Assembly: GCA_959347315.1 (NCBI GenBank)
Contig: OY365810.1
Span: forward strand, 3,737,467 to 3,801,466
Source of the DNA: Bimastos eiseni
Lineage: Eukaryota; Annelida; Clitellata; Crassiclitellata; Lumbricidae
DNA: 64,000 bases
Reading direction: 5' to 3'
Part shown: in pieces, positions 47,999 to 59,383 of the stretch
Position numbering within the stretch: position 1 is the first letter of the stretch
How the letters are laid out: each line of letters starts with the position of its first letter
Position numbers and translations under genes: made by a program
The notes under the pieces: model-generated
Databases searched by the model: none
What the model saw: only the letters and a program-made list of their open reading frames with translations
Told to the model about the DNA's origin: nothing

Positions 47999-50115
47999 AG
48001 TCCAGTTGAAACTTTCAAGGTCTTTTTTCTCTACTGTTACGTCCTCAGTTACAAATCAATGTTTTATTATATTCTAGTGATCTTCTGTTTTGGTTGTTTA
48101 ACACATTGAATTGATTTGGTTTGTCATATGGTATATGACCAGGCATTAAGAATAGACTGCTTTGATACTTTACACATTACATCAATCAATCAATCACTCA
48201 ATGTAAACTTAATATAACGCCCCTTCAAGACATCAACTCAGAGGCGCTCCTAGTTTGACTACGGAAAAAAATATGGTTTTCAATGAAGGGTAAAATGCAA
48301 GCGAAGGATTTATAGGCAAGAGGTATAGCTTATGTGGAGCTTTTTCCAGATGATCGGGTCAACCACTGAAAAGGATCAATGTTGCATCACAGTGGTACGA
48401 GTGATAGGGACAAATGCAGTATCTTTGAAAATAATTGCCGTAATCAGAAATGCAATTTTATCGAAATGGAAAGAAACCAATGTGGATACACCTGTATAAA
48501 TAATATCGATTGTGTTGCTTTAACCAAAGGAACGTTGCACTCCAGTTAGTTGAGTTTTTATTTTATGAACAAACAACAGACACGATGATTGCCATTAAGT
48601 CATAAGACTCGCTCTTTTTTTAAATAGTTGCTAAAATGATGCTTCGTAATGAAGCATAACAATGAAAAAACCATCCTGCATAGTGTAGAAGTTGAACTCA
48701 CGACAAAGCAGAAGTAGGTTAGTGGAATATTTCGTCCTGTTTCTCAACGTTATTTCAAAGGCGAGTGTTGCAACGATGTCGGCTCTCGAGGACTTCAGGC
48801 AGCTTCTTTCTGAACAGTCAGAGCACTGGGTCTTAAATAGCAAATGATTGTGAAATTTATGCTTCTTGTTTTGAAGGGTGGGCATTAATCAGCTCTTATC
48901 TCGTTGGTTCAGTATTGCTTTTGAACATTCGACGTAATAGAAAGTTAGTCTGTTATTATTCTTGGTTTGCTATTAATTGATGGTAGTAGGGTTGCCTCGA
49001 ATAATCTGTTGCTTTTTCTTCTTCTTTGAAACATTGTTCAGGTGCAATCTGAAAATTTTCGCAAAATAATTGGTCTGTTTTGAAAACTTCATTTTAGTTG
49101 TATTGCCTCATTTGTCTTTCGAAGGTGCGCTTGCAAGTAGCGTAACAGTGATTCTGAGTTGCAATGAATCTGCGCGGTTGAGCAGTGTCGCTTCTGGAAC
49201 TGGAAATGAATTAGCTAACGAGATAAAGTTTACTACCACGTCATAACAAACATCCGTCTAAAACATTTCGCTGGTTTCGTGCTGCTGCTGATACAAATTG
49301 TTTAAAAATGCTTTGACTGGAAAACAAAGAAATCTTTCATGCAGATTAGAATGGGCGTTTCAATTGCTTTGTTTTCTTAGTTTGTTTAAAGTCGACATAA
49401 CTAATAGCTGCGTCTTTGTCTTTTGAAATGCAAAGGCGCCTTTACATGAAGGCGCACAAGACGGTGTCTATAGGGTCCCAAATCTCAGAGGGTCCCATAT
49501 GAATGAACATATTTGCAATCGTACAAATTAGCATGTTATACGTTGAATTATTTTAAATGTAATACATTCTCAATTTTTGAAGCTGAGCATTCACATACAA
49601 GCGTATTTCTGCAAGTCATAGTTGTTTAGTTAATTTCAATATCAATTGGCCCGGTTGGCTATGCTAGTACGAGACTGCGTGTTACTGGTCACTTCGCTTC
49701 CAGAAGTTGGCTCATAAATAATCCTGCGCTAATAATATCAAATGAATAAACTGAAATTCTTTTCAAATAGCTTCTATAGATAACCATAATTAACGTCAGC
49801 AACACTCTCAAAACGGTTTCTACATTTCAACTTTTATCGAGTTTGGACATGATAGGTCAAACACCACCAGAGTCTCAGACTCGGTGTAGACAAACACATT
49901 TGGAAGGGCCCCAAAACATGTTTAGAAGCGCCCCGATGAAATTTGCGCCTAGGGCCCCATTTTTTTAAATCGAGCCTTTGTTCTAATGAACAGAAGTGTG
50001 GGCTTTCAAAATTAAATCCATAGTCCATTCCTCCCTCTGTTGATAAAATCACATGTCTATAATTCTATTAGCATTAATCTTATATGCGTAGGCAATTACA
50101 GCTGCCGACTAACAC
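47999..50115. repeat. 2.1-kb direct repeat, copy 1
   Basis: Matches 61603-63720 in the same orientation with scattered substitutions and few indels (offset 13604-13605). Edges are sharp: 'agtccagttgaaac' at the start, 'cgactaacac' at the end. It contains a LINE 3' terminus on the minus strand near 48190-48260 and no gene I trust. Copy 1 abuts the right-arm boundary. Confidence 0.95.
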
Positions 50116-50790
50116 GTGCTCCAATTGCATTTCTTTTTCACATTGGCAAAGGCACCAAACGGTGGAAATTATGAATTTGTAATTTTAATCATACGTAATT
50201 GCAATTATAAAATTACAATTACGATTGAAATTTCTGAAATGTTTTGAGTGAGAATTAACAGCTCCTCGCTCCCTAATATGAATGTAGCATATCTTTTCAT
50301 TCAGAAACCTTCGCTCTCACTTTCCGCTTTCTTGTTTTCGACTGCTGATTGCTGAACATGAAAAATAATATTTTTAATTGTTTTTCCGCTTTCTTGTGTT
50401 CGACTGCTAAACATGAAAAATGATATTTTTAATTGTTTTCAGTAATGCGATTAAATTGCTTTGGCAATGACCTGCTAAAATCTGTTGGCCCATCATTGTT
50501 TTCGTCTTTGCCGTTTTAAACGCCATCCAAACACATCCAGACTCCAGTAGGCCTACTATTGCTTCCACCTATGCCACCACGTTGACATACGCAGCTTCCA
50601 GTAGCTAATGAGGAGTTAGAGAGAGCGATCGCTCCCCTGAGAACATTTGTAGAAAGTAGCACCTTTTTAGGTATTTTATAGAAACATTTCTAGATATCTA
50701 TTTTTCCTGCAGTAAACTTCATCTTTCATTACCAAAAGAAAAAGAACGCAATAACAGAATCTTTTTCACTGACTATAAGACGACTTTATA
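50116..50790. other. No gene; short tandem duplication
   Basis: About 57 bp is tandemly duplicated at 50327-50386 and 50387-50443 ('ccgctttcttg', 'ttcgactgct', 'gaacatgaaaaat' blocks). The rest is AT-rich. Confidence 0.6.
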
Positions 50791-51799
50791 ATACCAGATG
50801 AGCGTCCAGTAATGCAGTAGTTGATGCTGTCCTGCATAACTGAATACACCAGCAGTGCAGCCCTAGCCCTGGTCATTCACTTGCAAAGAATTGTTGATGG
50901 TGAAATTAAAAACTTTACCACTAAGCTTACCGCGGAGGCAACAGAAATTCTGCTTACAATTGAGACTTGCGAATTTTTAGTTCTTTTAATATTTTGGAAA
51001 ATATCTGCATAAGGCTTTCAATCTATCCATATAGATGTACTTCCAGAAACGTAGTATTAACTCGTAGACAGCTAGTCATTTGATTCAGCTTTTTGAAAAT
51101 GACACGAGAAGCCGAGGGAATAAATTTGAACAAACCGAGAAAAGAGCTACTGAGCTGGCTGAGAAATGTGACATTTCTACCGAATATAAGCAACAGAGAG
51201 CACGAAAAAGAAAACGGATTCCATGAGGAAATTGCAGAGGATGATAGGATATAAGATGCTCGGAAGAAATTCATTGTTGAAACTTTTAGAGTGTCAACTG
51301 ATTCTGTCATAAGTATCACAAATAACAGACTTGAGCATTTTAAGGATGTAGCCTCCATTGGAAGTATAGTTGCTTAGATTCAAAACATTTTGGCAATGAG
51401 GACAATTTGAAAAATGTGTAACATACTCAGATGTAATTGTAGGTGGAGCTGAAATTGTGCAATAAATGTCTATCACCTAGAGATATGCATAAAGAAGTAA
51501 TTTGTATCGGCAAGGAAAGTTTAAGTGAAGAGGACACTCAGAAAATGGCAGTGACCATCAACAGCGCACTGAAATTCATAATAGCCAATTACATTTGTTC
51601 CATTCACCCAAACCTGTCAGAATTGTATCGCATTTTTCTGACTTTGCCAATGAGCAGTGCTGGCGCAGAAGGATACTTCAGTCGTCTCAAGCTCATTAAA
51701 TCTTACCTCCTTTCCTCAATGAACGAGGACAGATTGTCCAACTTAGCTTTGATTACGATCGAGAAACAGCTTGCTGCAAGGTGGATTGTAACAAAGTAA
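50790..51799 (+). pseudogene. Degenerate hAT transposase (ZMYM1/TTF-type)
   Basis: Several frames must be combined, so the gene is broken. In order: an ALALVIHLQRIVDGEIKNF segment (about 50855-50910), an ELAEKCDISTEYKQQRARKR segment (51143-51202), an EDDRI..DARKKFIVETFRV segment, then the hAT dimerisation region in one frame to 51799 (LYRIFLTLPMSSAGAEGYFS and RLKLIKSYLLSSMNEDRLSN). This order is characteristic of hAT transposases annotated as zinc finger MYM-type 1-like proteins. Frameshifts and stops between segments exclude activity. Confidence 0.87.
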
Positions 51800-52359
51800 T
51801 TAATCATTTTGCTAGATTGAAAACCTAGACGAAAACGGCTGTTATAGATTTACTAATTTATCTAGAATGCAGAATGGAGTTTTTCATACGAATTAATACA
51901 TAATTATGACACTTTATTAACCCTTTGCCGTGGGTAAAAGTCTAAGGAAAATTTTACTGAACAGTGTATTTTTATGATTTTATTTGCTTACGGCATTTTG
52001 TTGTGATAAAAAATGATATATGGGGTGATACCATTGTGTAATATAGAAGTTATGCAGAAAAATGAAACTTCTCTTGTTAATTGTTTTGTACTAAATAATA
52101 CGCTCAATGTATGCTTTGCCACATGGCAGATCACTGGAGTTAGTAAATGTATTGGTTGTGGTAAGCACCAAAACAAGGTGCGGCACAGAGCCCGATATCG
52201 CTCTCCGTCAAATGGTATCTTGGTTTTTATGAAACGTTTTACCATTCGGATAAGATTGACTGCAAGAATCTTTGCATCTTTGAGTAGGTTCAGGTGTCAC
52301 TAGATTTGCTGGTATGTGCACCGGAAAATGTCTGGCAGTAAGGCTGCATCTTTTCCTTC

Positions 52360-52470
52360 ATTCATTAATCCCTTCACTGGCTCCCAGCACCTCAACGCAT
52401 TCGTTTCAAGACCCATGCGCTGATGCGTAACAGTCTCCTTGGTTCTGCCCCGCCTACCCTTTGACCCTCT
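52360..52470 (+). pseudogene. LINE reverse transcriptase 3' fragment
   Basis: The reading LHWLPAPQRIRFKTHALMRN resembles the conserved 'LHWLPVxxRIxFK' region after the palm domain in L2/CR1-like elements. It is truncated and disrupted. Confidence 0.6.
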
Positions 52471-52661
52471 GCACTAGGGTCTCTTCCATTCCACACCGCT
52501 AGGCAGGCTGAAAAGGAAGCAGAGAGGGGACAGCGGGTGCAATGGATCTGGATGTACATACGCAGAGTGCCATGTAGATAAGGCATGTTTCGTCTAGGAC
52601 AGGAAAGATTGGAAAGCGGGAACTGGAGGGATGAGGCAGTCGTTAAGGTGCTCGTCCGTGG

Positions 52662-54180
52662 TCCCTAATCTCTAATTAAAGGCTCTCCAGTCTCCGTAGG
52701 CCTACAGTATATTTGCTTTCATATATTTGCTTTCCATTCAATCCCGATATTGCTTTAGTTCAATGTTAGCCTTCCAATCTATTTTACTCTTATGTATATT
52801 ATGTTTCATTTTATTTATTTAATTCTTTCTATTCCATTCCATTTCATTCCATTCGATAAGGTAAGGGAGGAGCAGAGGTCACCCGATTGAAGGCTACAAG
52901 ATTATTACTGGAAGGAGACGGTGCAGTCGGAGAAGTTTTTTTATCATTTGCACCAAATAAGGTAACGCGAGGACACAGGTAGAAATTGTTTAAAAAAACG
53001 ACAGGAACAGCGTGGCAGAAATTCTTCAGTGGAAGACTTGCGTACTGGTTTGGATGATAGTACTGTCTCAGTGGACACCATATCACGGCCTTAAAGAGGA
53101 GACTTGAAAAATTGGGCAATTAATCATGGACAAATTGCAGTGGTTTTAATCCAGACTAAACGTCTTCTGAACCACTTTAATATATTATGCTATTTTTTCA
53201 TTCCAGTCTAGATTTGAGAAACACAAGAAATGATGCAGAAGAAAGCATTCCAATGATTTGTTTATAGGCTAACTGAATTAAATTATGCGAAACAACACAA
53301 CTTCGTGTCATTTACGCCCAAGGCAGACAAAGCAAATTTAAAGTTTTGATTTTAACATATCAGATATTGTAAATTTTATAGTAAGATGTCTGCTCGAAGG
53401 GCCTATAATACAGTGATCTTTACGGCGACACCAGTGGCCCTTGGCCATCAGAGCTCCTTCCTTGATCACGGAACTTTCGCATTAATCCTCTGCAGCAACT
53501 CTTTCTGAGGATACTGACCTGTTAAGAATTAAACTGAATTAGGCCTACATTCAATTGCATTCAGTTAGTGAGATATTCAAATAGCGTGTGATTATAATAG
53601 TATCAATCACTATAAAATGGGCTGAAACGCTCATTGAATTAGGGAATCGTTTCAATGCTAGCACTGTTTCGATGGAAAGGTAGTCTTTCATCTAAATAAA
53701 ATCACTACTGTGTTGTTGTAGCAGCAGTAATTAAACCAACGCCGATATGCATGCTCTCTCTAGCGTTTCAAAGTCAATCGTTGACTCAGATGCTTCAGAT
53801 GCTCAGACTGCTCCGGGTTTCCATAGATCTTAGGTGTTGCCCGAGTTAGTAGACCTACTCTTCACTTCAAAACAAGACGAGCGTTATTTTTATGTAGGCC
53901 TGTTATACACAACTTTACACAAATGCACAGACGTGTGGCCTATGCTACATACAGAAGTATACAGAAAACTGGGTTGAGGTGAGGCTAATAATTATTATTG
54001 TAAGGAGTAGGCCTACTTAAGTGTTGGCCTACGTATGCATATTAATCAGTTTCGATTCGATTTTTCCTCGATAATTGATTTGGACATCGTCATTATATTC
54101 AAACGCTGAATAAATAAGATAATTAGCCTACTAATTTCATTCCAGTCATGAAATTAATTTTCATCATTACTATTCTAATG
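52662..54180. other. No supportable gene
   Basis: AT-rich sequence with several TAGGCCTA octamers and a short ATTCC tract (52825-52858). I see no coding exon. Confidence 0.4.
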
Positions 54181-54194
54181 CTCAAATTATGCTA

Positions 54195-54333
54195 AATAAA
54201 CTTCTTCCTCTTCTTCTTCTTCTTTCATCCTCATCTTCTTCTTCTTCTGGATTCTATTCATCCATCGTCGTCTGATGTGTGATAGCGAACCTCTGGATTG
54301 AGGCTGCCAGAGCTGCGATTCTCTGTCTCTGTC

Positions 54334-54386
<53 letters not shown>

Positions 54387-54400
54387 GTCTATCTGGGTTC
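54195..54400. repeat. CTT and (TC)n / TGTC microsatellites
   Basis: CTTCTT units at 54203-54250; TCTG and TC repeats at 54318-54383. They lie just downstream of the Ig gene stop on the minus strand. Confidence 0.9.
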
Positions 54401-54602
54401 TGACTTTTGGGCCCAGACTCTCTTTCTCCCTCTAATCCGTTCGCCCTTCCAGATCCATTATTAACCGACAGGAATGTCACTTCAGCTCTAACTTTAGCAG
54501 ACACTATAAATGTTATATCATAGCTGAGTTTCTTCATTTATATAGCACATTTTCTACTCTATGCTAGTAGGCCTATATTTGGCTGCGATCTGGATGTCAA
54601 TG

Positions 54603-56316
54603 CTAATAAGCTGAATATGTCATCATTGTGCAGATAATTATATAAATTAATGACTTAGACAATCTATTACTTGATGATGTAGTGACTGACTTTGAATCAG
54701 AGACTGTTTCTCTGTCTTCTTGGACGAAGGTCGTGTGCGTGACAATGATGACGGATGAATTCCAAGTGTAGCTGTGGTCAGATGAATTTGTTGCTGTGGA
54801 GTTTAGACTGCTTGTGTTGTCCGATTGGAAATAGGTTCTGCACGTGAAATAGGTCGCGTTGTAGGTTGAATTAATTACTATGATCAACGTTGAACTAATA
54901 TTGACATTTGAAGTAGTGACCATTTCTGCTATTACATAGCTATCCACCTGATATCTATTTCTTCCGTGTTGTCTCCATTCCATTGTTGGAGCAATATTTC
55001 CTCTGTAGTTAACGCTGCATCTCATCCAGACAACGTCACCTTCTTTTAAGGTTTCGTTAGAAGCTGTGGTCAGGTGGTCATCGCAAATTGGTTCAGTCTC
55101 TACAGCAAAGAAATTACGAAATAATTCAGCAAAACTTCCTTACTCTGAACAAACATTTTCCTATCAAAATTTTCAAATCGACCACTTTTTCACATTGAAG
55201 GGCTTAGGCCCATGACACGATATAGGCTGCTTAAAGTGTAAAAGTTTGCAATACTAGTGTGGCATTTACCACAAGACAACAGACCATGCAAATAGCAAGG
55301 TCAAACTGAATCAAGTATACATTGTAAATTTCAGAAGGTGCTTTTAAAACTGATGATTCATATAAGTAGGTTATTCATAGCAATTGCATTTCATATGGCA
55401 TTCTTATCGAAGATCAGAAACAGACACACGACAGTTCAGCGGAACAGCGATGGTGTTGAGCAATAATTACTCTATTGTTAGTCAAGAATTTGCCCAATGG
55501 TCTTATACACAGTGATCACTCCCAGAAAGATCGAACTCCACTAACCCGCCAGTTTGCGTGCCCCAAATGTGTGGCTGTAAAGATTTACTTGCAGACAGAC
55601 AATCTAAGAATTAAGCAGTAGACCTGTAAGAGGACAATAAGCTGGGCACTGTAGCGTTCGAGCTGTTTCTTTCCTTGTTGAACATAACAGTCGTAACTCC
55701 CAGAATCGTTTATTTCTGTTTCGTTTAGGTAAAGCTTGACAGAATTGTTCACTGCGATATATCCGAAGCGCTGGCTACCAACAATCCTCGGACGACTGTA
55801 GAATATATAGATCTTATGCAGGCTGGAGTTATATGGCGCTTGACTTGTCCATTCTCGCACTGTGTAGTTGATATCTGGTTCACATATCAGGTCTAGTCTT
55901 TGGCCGACGATTAGTGCAGTGTTTGATGGAGTGCGTAGCAAGTGACAGCCCTCTGGAATATTATTATCTGAATTACATATTGGATGAATAGGCCTACGGG
56001 TGAATTCTTAGACTACGATGCACGGTACGTAGTTTGGTGAAATTTATTAAGAAAATTTATAATCTTAGGAGATATTGTAAATAAATTTTTAATTGAATTA
56101 AGCAGTATTGAAAACTCGCTTACTAGCTCTCGAAATTCCAATGATGAAGGAAAGGCCTATTGGTAAACTGTCTCTAGAGTTGTAGATTCTCAATCAATTC
56201 CATTGCACGTGTAATAACTGTGAAATCATCTCAGATTTGCAGTGAAATTAATTAGGATCAAGTCGAATCTTACCGAAGACAAAATAAAGATGAACGGTGA
56301 AGATTAATTTCCACAT
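54603..56316 (-). CDS. Two-Ig-domain surface protein, probably GPI-anchored
   Basis: Exons 56316-56274, 55967-55624 and 55097-54603 join in phases 1 and 0 to give about 293 residues. Exon 1 encodes a short hydrophobic signal peptide (MWKLIFTVHLYFVF). Exon 2 is a V-like Ig domain: Cys43, Trp54, then a D-S-G-S-Y-D-C motif ending at Cys108. Exon 3 is a second Ig domain (Cys156, Trp170, Cys215) with many N-glycosylation sequons, a Ser/Thr-rich stalk, and a hydrophobic C-terminus (SLIYIIICTMMTYSAY) with no cytoplasmic tail. That pattern fits a GPI-anchor signal or a tail-less membrane segment. The acceptor of exon 3 could be 2 bases earlier, but only the chosen one keeps phase. The ligand is unknown; adhesion or immune recognition is plausible. 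Confidence 0.8.
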
Positions 56317-56689
56317 ACTGGGTAAACAAGTCACGTGACTCAGTGGACCAGACTCTTTACAGTTTATTACGACACAAATTCAAGAGAAATGACTAATAGT
56401 TAATTGTTATGCGGAGTAGCTGACTACGTGCATCAATCCACTCCGATAAAAGATCTCATATGTAGGTCTCAGCTAGCATCTCCTACTTGCTTAATTAACC
56501 AGTGACTGATCTCATTGCATCATAACAGCTGATGTTTTCAAGTGCATCATCTTCGACCGTTCATCTTATGTGGTGCTTAACTGTTAATGTGAGTTCATAC
56601 ACGTATTGGACTCTGATATAATCTGTTTTTTGAGAAATGCATCGATTTTATAGAACTCAGTGGTTCGCTGTTTATATTTAATTCACTCT

Positions 56690-57025
56690 CCTCCCCTCTG
56701 GCGTGCATTGCATATATGCCGACGATGAGGCCTCAACAATGTACATGCGCCTTGATGTACTCTACTGGTTCTCTTACCCACAGCGCAATGCAAATTGGGC
56801 TTCTGTTCTGGTCCGGCGTTGTATTGATTGTTTAGCCCCTTCATGCTCGCAGTATCTCTGATACTCCTTCACTCACGTTCGGCACCATTGCCATCTCCGC
56901 TCACCCGCCTACGCTGAACCTATTGTACCGAGTTCTCGGACTGCTGTCACGCAGCGCCGCACCTTCTCAATGACTGGTCCTGCGACATTAGATGCGCTCC
57001 CTAAGAAGTGGCGTAGAAGTATTTA
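56690..57025 (+). pseudogene. LINE 3' ORF fragment
   Basis: The reading shows ..SSRTAVTQRRTFSMTGPATL.. near the end, matching the 'R(S/T)FSVAGPxxWNxLP' C-terminal signature of L2/CR1-like LINE ORFs. One in-frame stop and loss of the 5' part make it a remnant. Confidence 0.65.
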
Positions 57026-57639
57026 ATGTACATGCAACTGTTATTGACAGCGGAAAGAAAAGAATTTAAGCAGTTTGTGTGCAGGCCCGGCTCAAGAAAC
57101 TTGACGGCCCTAGGGAAGGCTACATTAGGGCAGCCCGTCGTTTCTCTTCAGAATAAACGGATACAGTTTTTAAGCGTTCCTCAGAGGTTAGAAATCAGGT
57201 ATGATGTATTCGTATTCGGGATGGTGATATACTTTTAATCGTACGCGGCATATGTATTTCTATAGAAGTAATGTAATGTAGGCCTAATGTAAATGTAATG
57301 CAAATACGACATGTAAATACGACATGGAGTCCACTGTTCTCAATTAGAAGATAATTAGGCGAGAAGGAATTAACACTTTACTACAATATTGCACTTCATT
57401 TCAAGAAAAGCTAGCATATGAAGTAAGTGTTCAATTCGACTTCTAGATCGTTAGCCAATGTTAGCCTGAATAATGAAATGCGCATGAAATTAAATTTAGT
57501 TTTCAGATCTTTGCATTCAAGAGAAATAACAAGAAGGACGGATGATATACTTTTGGTCGAATTTATTATTATCTGTTGGTTTCGGTAATTAATTACAATT
57601 AATCATGAAATAATGACGATGGAGCTGGAACCGGATGAA

Positions 57640-57798
57640 CAGGGTTTAGACTTTAAAATATGGCCTAAGAATGTTGTCACAATTATTCCGTCGATATGGG
57701 ATGCACCGGGTTGTTCAGGAACATTGGCAGTAATCTGTACAGCACTCCTCATGGTGCCACCCATGACTGGTAGCCTACATCGAATTAGCTGCGTTGGC
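57640..57798 (-). pseudogene. Dead duplicate of the knottin terminal exon
   Basis: On the minus strand it follows a conserved acceptor (cttgtag|g at 57799). It has a first Cys in one frame and, after a frameshift, a CC-xxx-C-x-C core in another, then an in-frame TGA before the next Cys. Both flanks match those of the intact exon at 59041-58909, so it arose by tandem duplication of the terminal exon (or of the gene end) and then decayed. Confidence 0.75.
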
Positions 57799-57977
57799 CT
57801 ACAAGTAGATAAAGCAACAAAAATATTAACTCGCCTGGAATGACCAACTGACTGTCCAAACAGCCGAGCCAGTCAATGACATGAGAGAGAGAGAGACAGA
57901 ATTCATGGCTAACAAGAGAAATTAGGAAATCATAAGACCTGTGTCAAGCGAATAAACTCCGCTATAGCATCTTGAAG

Positions 57978-57990
57978 ATTAATAATAATA

Positions 57991-58065
<75 letters not shown>

Positions 58066-58080
58066 CAACAACAACAACAA
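57978..58080. repeat. (AAT)n / (AAC)n microsatellite
   Basis: About 30 triplets ending in ACA units. Confidence 0.95.
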
Positions 58081-58089
58081 CGCCGATTT

Positions 58090-58790
58090 ATAAGGTGCCG
58101 TAAACGCGACCCTAACCACTACAAGGGCGCCGTACAACCTAAAAGGAACCGAGCTGACTTTCACGAGCAGCCACAAGCGACGCTCCTCCAGACGTTGATT
58201 GGTTTTTAATAAGGGTCATCACTGTGGAGTGCCCAAGTTGGAAGCCATGTTGGGTTGCACATGAAATATCTTGCTTCACAACAATGTCGTAAAGTCTTAC
58301 ACGAATGACTTTTCAAGCAATTTAGAAAAGTAGGATAGAAGAATATATATGGGTCTGTAATTTATCAATTTTAAATCAGCAGGAATTATTGCAGCAAATG
58401 TACAGTGAATGATTTCAGTTAATGAATTTACAATAGATGAGATTACGGGATTAATTATTCAAGGATAAAACTCGTCAACACCTGCACTACATGTATGAGT
58501 TGTCTTACGGGATCTATACAACATGAATGCATCCTGAAGTGAAGAAGGATAAATCGCGAAAAAGCTTAGACTAGGAGGATCAGGAAAACTAGTTGGGTCC
58601 CTACCGTGTGCTGGAATTGTGCAATCTGGTCCTGTGCGATAGATGGAAAATAATAATTGTGAGACTTCTCGGCAATGTAGTTACTATCAGTAATTACCAC
58701 ATTGTTGAGAGTTGTGCAGTGGACAAAATAATTCGGTGTTTTTGATTTCAGAATTGATTTAATGGTCTGTCAAGTTCGCCGTAAGTCATT
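58090..58790 (-). pseudogene. LINE reverse transcriptase fragment
   Basis: The minus-strand reading contains NYRPIYILLSYFSKLLEKS and, after interruptions, a QPNMASNLGTPQ-like stretch. This corresponds to the 'NYRPISLLPxFSKxxEK ... QHGFxxGxST' block of non-LTR RTs. Stops and frameshifts are present. It sits between the dead and live terminal exons of gene C. Confidence 0.7.
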
Positions 58791-58908
58791 CTTACACTTA
58801 TTGAATTCAAGTTGATAATAGACTCTATAAATTATATTTCGCAGGACATAAATTATCTGAAGAGATATAAATAGGCGTTAGATTTATTACTAATTAGTAA
58901 TTACCTAC

Positions 58909-59307
58909 TTATTTTTCATTGACTAGTCTCTTGCAGAAACACCAGTCGCGGTACACGCATCCGCACACTCCGATGCAACACTTCCGCTTGGTGTATGAGC
59001 AGTCAGCTCTAAGGGGGAGACAATCTTTTCCCCTCTCCGGCCTACAAATAGGGAAAATAAACCCTCCTGAAAGGAAAAACTGTTGGTCGGAGTAATTGCA
59101 GAACAACTGACTGACAATTGACCAGTTCACTGTTTTGCTGCTTTTGAGTCATGACGACTCAGACTGGTAATATGCTCGACTAATATACTTACCAACTAGC
59201 TCAAAAATTCACTCACTTATTCATTATGTGCTACACTCACTCACTCACTCATTGCTTCATCGAACAACAACCTACTCACCCATCCATCCGTTCATCATCA
59301 TCATCAG

Positions 59308-59349
<42 letters not shown>

Positions 59350-59350
59350 T

Positions 59351-59383
<33 letters not shown>

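Noticed and set aside
48631..48885. 84-codon ORF duplicated at 62237-62491
   Set aside because: Duplicated as part of the 2.1-kb repeat; no recognisable domain and no evidence of purifying selection can be judged from two near-identical copies.
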